Shown piece after piece: positions 13,273-21,940 of a DNA stretch of 22,841 bases (the stretch's first letter is position 1; each line of letters begins with the position of its first letter). The notes beneath the pieces were generated by a model. It was not told the origin of the DNA. It searched no databases and worked only from the letters and a program-made list of their open reading frames with translations. The stretch is from assembly GCA_025997795.1 (NCBI GenBank), contig BNVB01000037.1:1-22841 (forward strand), written 5' to 3'. The position numbers and the translations under genes were made by a program. The stretch is from Spirochaetia bacterium (GTDB taxonomy: Bacteria; Spirochaetota; Spirochaetia; Treponematales; Breznakiellaceae).

Positions 13273-14751
13273 ATGAAACGGTTTAATGAATTTTTAAAAG
13301 TACCCGTCGTTTTTGCGGCGCTGGCGCTCCTGGCTTTCTTCGGCTGTAAAGCGCCGGATAAAGGTTACGATCTTTACATTTACAATTCCAAAGGCGAGAA
13401 TGCCCAGCAATTCGAAGCTATGTGCCGGGCCTATTCCACCGCTGCCGGGGTACGGGTCAAGGCTTTTTCCATCGGTTCCGGGCAGGATCACATGGAAACC
13501 CTCCGGGCGGAGATGAACGCCAAAAACAAGCCCACGATCTTTTCCATCCAGGGGATTAAGGAACTGGTGGAATGGCGGGAAGGGGGCTTTGTCCAGGACC
13601 TGAGCCAGGTCCAGGACAGCGCTTTTGCTTCCCTGGCATCGAATATCGCCCCGTCGCTCCGGCTTACTACCGACGGGTCCACCAGTTATGGCGTTCCCTA
13701 TAATGTGGAAGGTTATGGGTATATCGTGGACCGCCAGATGCTGGCCGCCCTCTTTGGTGCGGATGCTGTCGATGCGCTTATTGCCGATATCAAGAGCGCT
13801 TCTTACGATGAATGGGCCGCCCTGGTTCAGGCAATCGACCGGTGGATCAAAACTCCTTCTGCGGCCAGGGTTACGCTTTCGGGCAAAACCTATGCCCTGC
13901 TTTCCTCTGCATCGGGTCAGGCGGCAAACCTTACCGGGGTTTTTGCCGTCATGGGTGCGGAAAAGTGGACCTATGGAGATCACTTTATCAATGTGGCATT
14001 GAATGCGGTTTTTACCTCTCCCAACGATGCCTTTACCGCTTCGGACGACAAGGTCCGTTCCGGCCGGGCAGCCTTTGTTGACTATGCCAAAGCGCTGGAC
14101 CTTAAAACCAGTTACCTTGCGGGCAAAAATGGTCCCGCCCAGCGGGGGCAGGACTTTGTATCCTCCTCCAACTTTGGTTACGACCAAACCGTGCAGATCT
14201 TTGCCGACGGCAAGGCTGTTTTCTTTAAACAGGGAAACTGGGCCTACGGCAACATTGCGGGGGTTAACGCCGCCATGGCAGAACGGCTGGAATTCCTTCC
14301 GGTTAAAATGCCCTTTAATCCCGCCGACATCACTGCCGCCGGAATAACCGTGGAAAAACTCAACCGGTCCATTCCGGTGTTTGTGCCCAACTACTATGCA
14401 GTTAACGCCCTGGCCTCGGATGCGGAAAAAAAGCTGGCTTACGATTTCCTTGTATGGCTTAACACCTCCGCCGAGGGGCAAAAGTTTCTGGTCAACGACT
14501 TTGCCTTTATCCCCTACAATGCCGATCCGGCCACAACCACGGTACCCAATTCCCTGGGTAATTCAATCATCGGTTACATGAAAACCGGAGACATCATCGC
14601 CGCTCCCTACCATGGCGCTCCTGCTTCCTGGTCCGGAGACGTGGTGGGCCTTAAGCTGATGGAAACCTACCTTACCAAAGCTGCCTGGACCGAGGCAGAT
14701 TATGAAGCTATCGCCGATTATGCGGTGAACGAGTGGCTTAAGCTTAAGTAA
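13273..14751 (+). CDS. ABC transporter sugar-binding lipoprotein
   Basis: A 492-residue extracellular binding protein of the carbohydrate uptake family (family 1, MalE-like). The signal sequence ends in a lipobox, LAFFGC, so the mature protein is anchored through C25. The body has typical features: an early YIYNSKGENAQQFEAMCRAY segment, VQDLSQ, YGVPYNVEGYGYIVDRQML near the hinge, and a C-terminal YLTKAAWTEADYEAIADYA helix. Two permease genes and malQ downstream suggest that it binds maltodextrin or another alpha-glucan oligosaccharide; the substrate is inferred. GAGGAG at 13262-13267 gives an excellent ribosome binding site. A triple hairpin separates it from the first permease, which suits the high expression needed for a binding protein. 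Confidence 0.92.
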   Translation: MKRFNEFLKVPVVFAALALLAFFGCKAPDKGYDLYIYNSKGENAQQFEAMCRAYSTAAGVRVKAFSIGSGQDHMETLRAEMNAKNKPTIFSIQGIKELVEWREGGFVQDLSQVQDSAFASLASNIAPSLRLTTDGSTSYGVPYNVEGYGYIVDRQMLAALFGADAVDALIADIKSASYDEWAALVQAIDRWIKTPSAARVTLSGKTYALLSSASGQAANLTGVFAVMGAEKWTYGDHFINVALNAVFTSPNDAFTASDDKVRSGRAAFVDYAKALDLKTSYLAGKNGPAQRGQDFVSSSNFGYDQTVQIFADGKAVFFKQGNWAYGNIAGVNAAMAERLEFLPVKMPFNPADITAAGITVEKLNRSIPVFVPNYYAVNALASDAEKKLAYDFLVWLNTSAEGQKFLVNDFAFIPYNADPATTTVPNSLGNSIIGYMKTGDIIAAPYHGAPASWSGDVVGLKLMETYLTKAAWTEADYEAIADYAVNEWLKLK

Positions 14752-14770
14752 ACGATTTTGTTTCTTCGCC

Positions 14771-14850
14771 ATTTCCCCCCGCATCTGCGGGGGGAAATGA
14801 GTTGCCCCCGCTTACGGGGGAAATGAGCTTCCCTGCGCTTGCGGGGGGAA
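14771..14850 (+). repeat. Triple GC-rich hairpin array between binding protein and permease genes
   Basis: Three related units of about 26 nt occur in series. The first is a perfect 13-bp stem (14771-14783 with 14786-14798). The second pairs CCCCCG 14805-14810 with CGGGGG 14815-14820. The third, 14829-14850, is imperfect. The units are joined by GAAATGAG-type linkers. No T run follows the first or second. In E. coli, REP hairpins between malE and malF protect the upstream mRNA from 3' decay; the same layout here suggests the same effect, which is an inference. Confidence 0.8.
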
Positions 14851-14870
14851 AGGCCTTTGTATTCGCGGAC

Positions 14871-14876
14871 AGGAGG
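14871..14876 (+). promoter_or_regulatory. Strong ribosome binding site of the first permease gene
   Basis: AGGAGG at 14871-14876 stands five bases before ATG 14882. An in-frame GTG at 14876 overlaps this site, so ATG 14882 is the real start. Confidence 0.85.
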
Positions 14877-14881
14877 TGTGC

Positions 14882-15793
14882 ATGAATATCTACAAGAGGT
14901 GGTTTTGGATTTTTGTTTTTCCCTCGCTGCTGCTCTTTGTATTTGTTATTGTCCTTCCCTTTGTTATGGGACTCTTTAATTCTTTTGCGGCATGGCGGGG
15001 AACGTATTACTTCGATCCATCCACCGGAAGCCGGGCTGCATCGGCCTTTAATTCTTTTGTTGGTATCACCAACTACAAGGCGGCCTTTAAGGATGAACGC
15101 TTTATCCGGGCGCTGTGGTACACCCTGCGGTATACGGCGCTGGCGGTAATCTCCATTAATGCCGCCGCCCTTTGTATGGCTATTCTTGTAAACCGTGTTG
15201 TCCGGGGCGCGGGGCTCTTTAGAACCGCCTACTTTCTTCCCAATATGCTGGGAGGCCTGGCGTTGGGTTTTATCTGGCAGTTTGTATTCCAGATCATCTT
15301 TACCGATATTCTCTTTGGCCCCGAAGGGATCCTCCATGTTGAGTTTCTCCGGTACATGACCCAGGATTCGGTTAAGGCCCTTTTTGCCCTGGCCCTGCTT
15401 AATACCTGGCAGACCGCCGGATACATGATGATCATTTATATTGCCGGGCTTAACAATATTCCGCGGGACCTCTATGAAGCGGCAAGCATAGACGGGGCAA
15501 GTCCCTGGCTTACCTTTAGAAAAATCACCGTACCCATGTTAATGCCTTCGTTTACCATTGTATTCTTTATGACCCTGGCAAACAGTTTTAAACTGCTGGA
15601 TCAAAACGTGGCCCTTACCGATGGTGAATTTAATACCCGTATGCTGGCCATGCAGATCCTGCGGACCGTTAAGGACACCACTCCGCCCGATTATGGCAAG
15701 GCCCAGGCCCAGGCGGTGATCTTTTTTATCATGATCGCCGTAATCACCCTGACCCAGGTTGGCATTACCAAAAAACGGGAAATGGAGGCCTAG
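14882..15793 (+). CDS. Sugar ABC transporter permease (MalF type)
   Basis: A 303-residue inner-membrane permease with about six transmembrane helices. The ATPase-coupling loop reads YEAASIDGASPWLTFRKITVPML, the EAA motif of importer permeases. It lacks the long periplasmic loop of E. coli MalF, as is usual for this subfamily. It should pair with the next gene product and with an ATPase encoded elsewhere, since no ATP-binding gene lies in the operon. The stop codon TAG is followed after one base by the next start. The ATG start is fixed by the AGGAGG just upstream. Confidence 0.92.
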   Translation: MNIYKRWFWIFVFPSLLLFVFVIVLPFVMGLFNSFAAWRGTYYFDPSTGSRAASAFNSFVGITNYKAAFKDERFIRALWYTLRYTALAVISINAAALCMAILVNRVVRGAGLFRTAYFLPNMLGGLALGFIWQFVFQIIFTDILFGPEGILHVEFLRYMTQDSVKALFALALLNTWQTAGYMMIIYIAGLNNIPRDLYEAASIDGASPWLTFRKITVPMLMPSFTIVFFMTLANSFKLLDQNVALTDGEFNTRMLAMQILRTVKDTTPPDYGKAQAQAVIFFIMIAVITLTQVGITKKREMEA

Positions 15794-15794
15794 T

Positions 15795-16640
15795 ATGGAA
15801 AACTACTTTTTACGAAAACGTATTGGTTTGGTGTTGACCTATACGGTGCTGGTCCTTATGACGATTTATACTCTGGCGCCCCTTTGGTTTTTGTTTGTTA
15901 ATTCCTTTAAGGGCCAGGCAGAGATAATCGACGATCCTTTGGGACTTCCGGCCAGCTTTAACCTGGCGTACATCCAGCGGGCCATGGGCGAAATTCACTT
16001 TTTTAAGGCCCTGGGTGTTACGGTGCTTATCACCTTTGTATCGGTGGGCCTTATCGTGCTTATCTCTTCCATGGCCGCCTGGCTTATGGTACGGTGCAAA
16101 ACAAAAGTCTCGGGTTTGCTTTTTATGGTTTTTGTAGCGGCCATGCTGATCCCTTTCCAGGCGATCATGTATCCGTTAATTCAGTTCTTCGACACCATGG
16201 GCCTTAAAAACACCGGAGGCCTTATTTTAATGTACGGCGGTTTTGGTCTTTCCATGTCGGTATTTCTGTACCACGGTTTTGTCAAAGGCGTTCCCCTGGG
16301 TATTGAAGAAGCGGCCTTTATCGACGGCTGTAATGTGTTCCAGATTTTCTTTCTTATTGTAATGCCCCTCCTAAAATCCATTACCGTAACCGTGGTGGTA
16401 CTCAACGCCATGTGGATCTGGAACGATTATCTTTTGCCTTTCCTGGTGATCGGCAATTCATCCAGTAAAACCCTGGTGCTGGAACTGTACTTTGCCCGGA
16501 TAACCGCCGGCCAGTTCGGCAATCCCTGGCAGTTGATTTTTCCTGCGGTTTTTGTGTCTATCATTCCCATTGTGGCGGTGTTTCTTTTTCTCCAGAAATT
16601 TATCGTTAAGGGAATCAGCGACGGGGCCATTAAAAGCTGA
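15795..16640 (+). CDS. Sugar ABC transporter permease (MalG type)
   Basis: A 281-residue second permease with about six membrane helices and the coupling loop EEAAFIDGCNVFQIFFLIVMPLL. GGAGG lies a few bases before ATG 15795, which supports this start over an earlier in-frame one that would overlap the first permease. The C-terminus (FIVKGISDGAIKS) is the usual end for this family. It is coupled to malQ by the overlap TGATG at 16638-16642. Confidence 0.92.
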   Translation: MENYFLRKRIGLVLTYTVLVLMTIYTLAPLWFLFVNSFKGQAEIIDDPLGLPASFNLAYIQRAMGEIHFFKALGVTVLITFVSVGLIVLISSMAAWLMVRCKTKVSGLLFMVFVAAMLIPFQAIMYPLIQFFDTMGLKNTGGLILMYGGFGLSMSVFLYHGFVKGVPLGIEEAAFIDGCNVFQIFFLIVMPLLKSITVTVVVLNAMWIWNDYLLPFLVIGNSSSKTLVLELYFARITAGQFGNPWQLIFPAVFVSIIPIVAVFLFLQKFIVKGISDGAIKS

Positions 16641-18292
16641 TGTACGAAAGCCGTCCCCGTTATGCCGGCATACTCTTCCACATTACCTCGCTGCCCGGTC
16701 CCTATGGTATAGGGGACCTGGGCAAACCCGCCCGGGATTTTGCGGATTTTCTTGCGGCCGCCGGAGTCTCTCTCTGGCAGATCCTTCCCTTGGGTCCCAC
16801 CGGTTACGGTAATTCCCCCTACGCCGCCCGGTCCTCCTTTGCGGGAAACGAACTGCTCCTTTCGCCGGAAATCCTTGCCGCCCAGGGACTGCTCACGGAA
16901 CAGGATCTGGCGGAACTGCAAAAAACGCTGAGAGGAAATACCGGAGCCGGTGCCGCCGGCGCAGATGCCGGAACTGACACGGCGGTTGATTACGGGCTGG
17001 TTGAAGAACACAAGCTGCCGTTTTTAAAAAAAGCGGCCCGTCATTTTGTGGAAGCTCCCGCCAAAGCTTCTTCGCTTGTGTCCAACAGGCCCGATTCAAC
17101 AGGCTTTGCCGAATTTTGCCGTCGGGAAGCCTACTGGCTTGATGACTATGCCCTGTTCCAGGTGCTGTGCGCCCGTTATGGGGATGCCCGGTGGCACACG
17201 GTTTGGGACAGCGCGCCGGCACAACGGGAAAAGGCCGCTCTGGATAAACTAAGGGAAGAAAACACGGCGGAGATTCTTGAATGGAAGACGCTGCAGTACT
17301 TTTTTGAATGTCAGTGGCAGGATCTTAAGGCCTATGTAAACAGCAAGGGAATCCGCATTATCGGGGATATTCCTATTTTTGTTGCCCCCGACAGCGCCGA
17401 TTCCTGGACTCATATCGATCTTTTTAAAACCAGACCCGATGGAAAATATTCAACGGTTTCCGGGGTGCCGCCGGATTATTTTAGTCCCACAGGCCAGCTT
17501 TGGGGTAATCCCGTTTATGACTGGGAAAAAATGAAAGCCGGTGGTTTTTCCTGGTGGATAGACCGCATCAGGCGGCTCCTTTCCCAGGTAGATATGTTCC
17601 GTATCGATCACTTCCGGGGTTTTGACGCATACTGGGCTGTACCTGCGGATAATGTCACGGCGGAACAGGGGACCTGGGAACCGGGTCCCGGCAGTGTTTT
17701 TTTTGAGGTTCTCAAAAAAAACCTGGGTAAACTCCCTGTGCTGGCGGAGGACCTTGGTTTTATGACCGAGGGAGTAAAACAGCTCCGGGACAGCCAGGGT
17801 TTTCCGGGAATGAAGGTCTGCCAGTTTGGTTTTGAAGATATGAAAAACGGCAAACTTCCAGCCCGGCATTTTTTTCTTCCCCATAATTACAGTTACCCCT
17901 GGGCGGCTTACACGGGTACCCATGACAACAATACCACCGCCGGATGGTACAGCGCCCTGGCTCCGGCGGATAAGCGCACCGTTGCGGCCTACCTTAACTG
18001 CGGCCCCGGAACGGCAAAATCAGGACCAGCCGTTTCTTTGGCAAAACCTGACGAAATTGCCTGGGCGATGATCCGCGCGGTCATGGCTTCCCATGCGGAA
18101 TATGCGATCTTCCCCCTGCAGGATCTTCTTGGTTTAGGCGCGGAAGCCCGGATGAATACCCCCGCTACCTGTAACCGGGAAAACTGGTCCTGGCGGCTTT
18201 CCTCTGGTACTGCGGGAATTGCGGAAAGCCTTAACCCGCTGGCCGGACGTTTTGCGGAACTTGTTTCGCTCTATAGCCGGGGTCTAAATTAA
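16640..18292 (+). CDS. malQ: 4-alpha-glucanotransferase (amylomaltase, GH77)
   Basis: A 550-residue GH77 enzyme that transfers alpha-1,4-glucan chains between maltodextrins, releasing glucose. Catalytic residues by family comparison are nucleophile D323 in FRIDHFRG, acid/base E370 in LAEDLG and D429 in GTHDNNTTAGW. The N-terminal landmarks HITSLPGPYGIGDLG, WQILPLGPTGYGNSPY and PDYFSPTGQLWGNPVY are intact. An Ala/Gly/Thr-rich run at about residues 98-113 (TGAGAAGADAG) looks like a low-complexity loop expansion. The ATG overlaps the permease stop, so the enzyme is translated with the transporter. Its place in the operon is the best evidence that the transporter carries alpha-glucan oligosaccharides. 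Confidence 0.95.
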   Translation: MYESRPRYAGILFHITSLPGPYGIGDLGKPARDFADFLAAAGVSLWQILPLGPTGYGNSPYAARSSFAGNELLLSPEILAAQGLLTEQDLAELQKTLRGNTGAGAAGADAGTDTAVDYGLVEEHKLPFLKKAARHFVEAPAKASSLVSNRPDSTGFAEFCRREAYWLDDYALFQVLCARYGDARWHTVWDSAPAQREKAALDKLREENTAEILEWKTLQYFFECQWQDLKAYVNSKGIRIIGDIPIFVAPDSADSWTHIDLFKTRPDGKYSTVSGVPPDYFSPTGQLWGNPVYDWEKMKAGGFSWWIDRIRRLLSQVDMFRIDHFRGFDAYWAVPADNVTAEQGTWEPGPGSVFFEVLKKNLGKLPVLAEDLGFMTEGVKQLRDSQGFPGMKVCQFGFEDMKNGKLPARHFFLPHNYSYPWAAYTGTHDNNTTAGWYSALAPADKRTVAAYLNCGPGTAKSGPAVSLAKPDEIAWAMIRAVMASHAEYAIFPLQDLLGLGAEARMNTPATCNRENWSWRLSSGTAGIAESLNPLAGRFAELVSLYSRGLN

Positions 18293-18320
18293 AGACTATC
18301 ATATAGGTAAGGAGTACACC

Positions 18321-18800
18321 ATGAAAAACAAAACAGCAGCAGTTTTCCTTGCCCCTATCCTTTTATTATTGGTCATGACTGTTCTTTCCTGTGCCGGTGA
18401 TGCATCAGCCAGAGCGGATGATGAAACCGCTTTCAGCGATATCCAGGGAAAGGAATGGATTCTGGAAGAAGTACGGAGTCCCGCCGGAACGGTACGGATG
18501 GACCGGAAAAAACTTGAGGCCGACGGCATGGGCGGGGTCTATACCCTTAGTTTTGCGGATCGTCTTAGCGGTATGGGTGCTCCTAACCGTTACTTTGGTC
18601 CCTATACGGCGGGTGCCGGTAAGGCCCTTACCATAGGCGAACTTGCCAGTACCATGATGATGACCATCAAAGAACCTGACGGCTTAAAGGAAAAAGACTA
18701 TTTTACCTATCTAAGTAATGTTACCCGCTGGGATCTCCGGGGAGGAAAACTGGAACTCCACAGCTCCGCCGGGACAGTTTTGGTTTTTGCAGGTAAGTAA
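18321..18800 (+). CDS. META/HslJ-like lipoprotein
   Basis: A 159-residue lipoprotein with a clear lipobox, TVLSC (C24). The mature part starts with a segment like WILEEVRSPAGTVRMDRK and contains an N-R-Y-F-G-P-Y-T-A core. It ends in LELHSSAGTVLVFAGK, the classic META-domain ending (small-residue turn, then a final LVF strand). META-domain proteins are found in envelope stress and heat-shock contexts; no specific function can be read here. AAGGAG at 18309-18314 marks the start. The gene follows malQ by 28 nt with no visible terminator, so it may be in the same transcript. Confidence 0.85.
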   Translation: MKNKTAAVFLAPILLLLVMTVLSCAGDASARADDETAFSDIQGKEWILEEVRSPAGTVRMDRKKLEADGMGGVYTLSFADRLSGMGAPNRYFGPYTAGAGKALTIGELASTMMMTIKEPDGLKEKDYFTYLSNVTRWDLRGGKLELHSSAGTVLVFAGK

Positions 18801-18824
18801 GGTTTATTATTTATTATTGGCAGT

Positions 18825-20174
18825 ATGACAAAAAATCTTACCGTTGGTAGTCCGGCGCTTCTTATTGTTTCATTTACTATTCCTCTCCTCATTGGGAACC
18901 TCTTCCAGCAATTTTACAATATGGCGGATACCTTTATTGTTGGCAGAACCATCGGGGTATCGGCTTTGGCAGCGGTAGGTTGTACCGGAAGTCTGATGTT
19001 CCTAATCCTGGGTTTTGTCATGGGTTTTAGTTCGGGAACGTCAATTATTACTGCCCAGCGTTTTGGTGCTTCCGACAATGCCGGGGTCAGGCGGAGTTTT
19101 GCTGTCAGCATCGTTCTTAATGCCCTTATGGCCCTGGTTCTTATGGCCATTAGTGTTCCCTCCACCCGGTTTTTGCTTTCCCTGATCAGAACCCCGGCAG
19201 AAATTATTGACGGCGCCTATGACTACATTATTGTGATCTTTTGGGGAATACCGGCGGTGGTTTTATTCAACCTGCTTTCCAATGTGATGCGCGCGGTGGG
19301 CGACAGCCGGACTCCGCTGGTGTTTCTTGTTATTGCCTGTGTGATCAACATTATTCTGGATTATGTGTTAATCCTTGTATTCCACATGGGAACCGCCGGG
19401 GCGGCCTATGCCACGGTTATTGCCCAGCTTGTTTCGGCCCTGCTTTGTGTATTGTACATCGTCAAAAAACTGCCCCTTCTTACCATAAAAAAAGAAGACT
19501 GGCGTTTTGAAAAGGGAGAACTGTGGGTTCACCTTAAGGTTGCCTTTCCCATGGGTTTTCAATTAAGCATCATCGCCATCGGCGTGGTAATTATTCAGTT
19601 TGCCCTTAACGGCCTGGGGACCACTGCGGTGGCGGCTTTTACCGCCGCCCAAAAAATTGATATGGTGGCGACCCTGCCCATGTCGTCCTTTGGGGTAACC
19701 ATGACAACCTATACCGCCCAGAATTACGGCGCCCGCAAATACGGCAGAATCAAAAGCGGCTGCCTGCAGTGTTCCCTTATTTCCGGGGCCTTTAGTATTT
19801 TTATGGGCCTTCTTTTTGTATTTACCGGCAGGTCTTTTGCGGCTCTCTTTATCGGCGCCGACACAGCGGCGGTTGATCTGGCCCAGGTGTACCTGGTGAT
19901 TAACGGTTCCTGTTATGTGATCCTGGCGGTGCTTTTTATTTTCCGCCAAACCCTGCAGGGTCTGGGGGACAGTGTGGTACCCACCGTGGCGGGCATTATG
20001 GAATTGGTGATGCGGAGTTTTGCCGCCCTCTTTCTTTCTGCGCCCTTTGGTTTTGCCGGTATCTGTTTTGCTTCTCCCCTGGCGTGGCTTGGTTCCTGCG
20101 TTCCCCTGGTAATTGCCTTTGGTTTTACTATCCGGAAGCTTACCCGGAAGTCCCTGGCCGAACGGCGCGCATAA
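18825..20174 (+). CDS. MATE-family efflux transporter
   Basis: A 449-residue protein with about twelve hydrophobic helices. The typical MATE opening is present (PLLIGNLFQQFYNMADTFIVGR), as are a repeat of similar organisation in the second half and the segment NVMRAVGDSRTPL with its counterpart QTLQGLGDSVVPT. MATE proteins export cationic drugs or metabolites in exchange for Na+ or H+. The substrate is unknown. Only a weak ribosome binding site precedes ATG 18825. The 3' end overlaps the convergent methyltransferase gene by 35 nt. No terminator is visible. Confidence 0.93.
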   Translation: MTKNLTVGSPALLIVSFTIPLLIGNLFQQFYNMADTFIVGRTIGVSALAAVGCTGSLMFLILGFVMGFSSGTSIITAQRFGASDNAGVRRSFAVSIVLNALMALVLMAISVPSTRFLLSLIRTPAEIIDGAYDYIIVIFWGIPAVVLFNLLSNVMRAVGDSRTPLVFLVIACVINIILDYVLILVFHMGTAGAAYATVIAQLVSALLCVLYIVKKLPLLTIKKEDWRFEKGELWVHLKVAFPMGFQLSIIAIGVVIIQFALNGLGTTAVAAFTAAQKIDMVATLPMSSFGVTMTTYTAQNYGARKYGRIKSGCLQCSLISGAFSIFMGLLFVFTGRSFAALFIGADTAAVDLAQVYLVINGSCYVILAVLFIFRQTLQGLGDSVVPTVAGIMELVMRSFAALFLSAPFGFAGICFASPLAWLGSCVPLVIAFGFTIRKLTRKSLAERRA

Positions 20175-21060
20175 TCATCACATCCCCCGCATTAAGGCAT
20201 TTTACGGCGGCATCGGCAATCCGTTTAAGCGGAGCAGGGCCTATACCCGCCGCCAGGCCTCCCCAGGTTTTTACCCGCTCCACGGTAAAACCCGCATTTT
20301 CCAAAAGTTTCCGCAGGGTTTTTATCGAAAAAAGATAAAGATGATCAAAGATAGCGGATCGCCAGTCGGCGCCAAAAAGTTTTGCCTGGAAGCCTCCGAT
20401 ATTGGGAGTGGTTACCAAAAAGCTGCCGCCGGGTTTACAGATGCGGTATATTTCCCGGACAAAACTTCCCGGATCGTTTAGATGTTCAATAAGGTGGGAT
20501 GCAAGGATAAGGTCAAACTGTTGGGGAGCAAAATGGTTAGCTTCCAGGGGAAGGCTGCTTACTTCCAGTCCCCGCCTGCGGCAGCAGGCAGCCTGGGGGC
20601 CGGAAATTTCTACCCCCTGGACCGCCCAGCCCCGGTCCCGGAGTTTAGCGAGCAGCGCCCCGGTGGCGCAGCCAATGTCCAATACCGCCGGATTATGCAC
20701 CTTCGAAAAAAGTCTTTGTTCCAGATTAAAAAAGCCCGCATCCCGTAAGCCCAGTTCCTGGAGCTTAAGGAATGCCGCTTCGTTTGCTTCTTCGTATGCC
20801 AGGTAATCGCCGCCATGGCCGGCAAGAGATGTTTCTGTTCCGCCATAACGGAGGGTTACTGCAGCGGGGTTTGGCTGGGGGTTTATCTGGATAAGGCCGC
20901 AGTGTTTGCAGCGGACATAGGTAAAACCGGCGGCGGATTTTTTGTCCAGGGAAGCGGAACAGCTAAAATGGAAAACAAAATCATTTCCGCCGCAGAGGGT
21001 ACAGGGTATAAGCCGTGTTTCTTCCGCCGTAACCGGGGTGGACCAGGTTTTTACCGCCAT
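20140..21060 (-). CDS. Class I SAM-dependent methyltransferase with N-terminal zinc ribbon
   Basis: A 306-residue protein. It opens with two CxxC pairs (C20/C23 and C51/C54, CTLCGG and CKHCG), a zinc-ribbon as in many sugar or small-molecule methyltransferases. A Rossmann methyltransferase domain follows, with motif I VLDIGCATGALL, an acidic residue in GVEIS, and LILASHLIEHLNDP. The C-terminal region contains YLFSIKTLRKLLENAGF, a usual ending of the Methyltransf_11/12-like domain. The target is unknown. ATG 21060 is preferred over TTG 21072. It follows the LytM-like gene by 20 nt on the same strand. Confidence 0.87.
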   Translation of the reverse strand: MAVKTWSTPVTAEETRLIPCTLCGGNDFVFHFSCSASLDKKSAAGFTYVRCKHCGLIQINPQPNPAAVTLRYGGTETSLAGHGGDYLAYEEANEAAFLKLQELGLRDAGFFNLEQRLFSKVHNPAVLDIGCATGALLAKLRDRGWAVQGVEISGPQAACCRRRGLEVSSLPLEANHFAPQQFDLILASHLIEHLNDPGSFVREIYRICKPGGSFLVTTPNIGGFQAKLFGADWRSAIFDHLYLFSIKTLRKLLENAGFTVERVKTWGGLAAGIGPAPLKRIADAAVKCLNAGDVMIMRAVRPGTSG

Positions 21061-21080
21061 AACAACAAGCAATTACACGG

Positions 21081-21938
21081 TTAGTCGATGGTAAGACGGT
21101 AGGTGACACTGCGGCTGTTTCCCGCCATGTCGCTGGCTTCTATCACCATGGCGGCCTGTCCCCGGTTCAGGCGGATTTCTCCCAGGCCAAAACCGCGGGG
21201 ATCGTAAACACCTGCGGCGTCTTTAATCCCATTGCGGTATACCATCCGTTTTCCCTGCCGGGAAACGAGGGTTTCAAAACTCAGTGTTCCCGCTTCTGCG
21301 CCGTTGATGGAACAGCTGATGCGGTTGGGGGTCAAGCTTTCCCCGCCGGAAATAATGTCCGAAGCATCTACAAATACCGAATAAAGCCCCTGGGGAATGC
21401 GCTGGATGACGGCGGGGTTATAGGGAGTTCCCCCGGTACTGCGGAGTTCTACCTGGCGTATCACAGGCGGGGTAGTGTCTTCTATTCCGGCGATAAGTAC
21501 CTGGGGGTTTACCCAGCGCCGTTCCCGGCGGTCAAAGATGGCAAAGTAAAGGCCGCTTTGTTTTGCCCAGCCGGAACTGCCCGCGCTTGCCAATACGGTA
21601 CTTTTTTCTACCATGGTGGGAATCTGTGCGCTGTGGTTTTCTTCATAACGGCTGTAGATACCAACCATATTGTCGCCGTGATCTACTGCCAGCCAGGAAC
21701 CAAGGGGCGAGGGGAGCTGCGACGAAGGATGTTCCGGATCGCGGACAAAGATTAGCTTTCCTACATCGGCGGCGTACACCGGCCCTGCGGCGGCGAAGGA
21801 ATTACCCAAAAGAGGAATACCCGCATCATTGCTGCCAAAGTTTGCAATAAGCCGTCCTTCCCGGACTGGCCAATCCATGGCAAACACAAACAGCGAAACA
21901 AAAAAACAAACCAACAGCGCGCCGTATTTTTTGGTCAT
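21081..21938 (-). CDS. LytM/M23-like exported protein lacking catalytic residues
   Basis: A 285-residue protein with an N-terminal signal peptide or anchor (YGALLVCFFVSLFVFA). The N-terminal half resembles an M23 peptidase: a G-P-V-Y-A-A-D-V-G-K-L strand, LAVDHGDNMVGIYSRYEE (compare the usual IDHG...YaHL) and FDRRERRWVNPQVLI. Where active enzymes have HxxxD and the final HxH, this protein shows AGPVYAAD and SGLYFAIFD, so the zinc ligands appear to be missing. The C-terminal half looks like an Ig-like beta domain (TPPVIRQVEL, DMAGNSRSVTYRL). Degenerate LytM proteins such as EnvC regulate amidases, which is a plausible analogue. ATG 21938 is chosen because CAGGAG (21945-21950) lies six bases before it. 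Confidence 0.75.
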   Translation of the reverse strand: MTKKYGALLVCFFVSLFVFAMDWPVREGRLIANFGSNDAGIPLLGNSFAAAGPVYAADVGKLIFVRDPEHPSSQLPSPLGSWLAVDHGDNMVGIYSRYEENHSAQIPTMVEKSTVLASAGSSGWAKQSGLYFAIFDRRERRWVNPQVLIAGIEDTTPPVIRQVELRSTGGTPYNPAVIQRIPQGLYSVFVDASDIISGGESLTPNRISCSINGAEAGTLSFETLVSRQGKRMVYRNGIKDAAGVYDPRGFGLGEIRLNRGQAAMVIEASDMAGNSRSVTYRLTID

Positions 21939-21940
21939 TC

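Noticed and set aside
13294..14481. 395-codon minus-strand reading frame opposite the sugar-binding lipoprotein
   Set aside because: It lies wholly antisense to a well-supported gene, has no recognisable domain and its composition follows from the codon bias of the plus strand.
14771..14850. CRISPR-like repeats or a rho-independent terminator
   Set aside because: There are only three imperfect hairpins with short linkers and no spacers, and no T run follows. A strong ribosome binding site and the permease gene come next.
14744..15337. Long minus-strand reading frame opposite the first permease, including the hairpin array
   Set aside because: It is a shadow of the permease gene. Its repeats such as PPADAGG are only the hairpin array read on the other strand, and it has no ribosome binding site.
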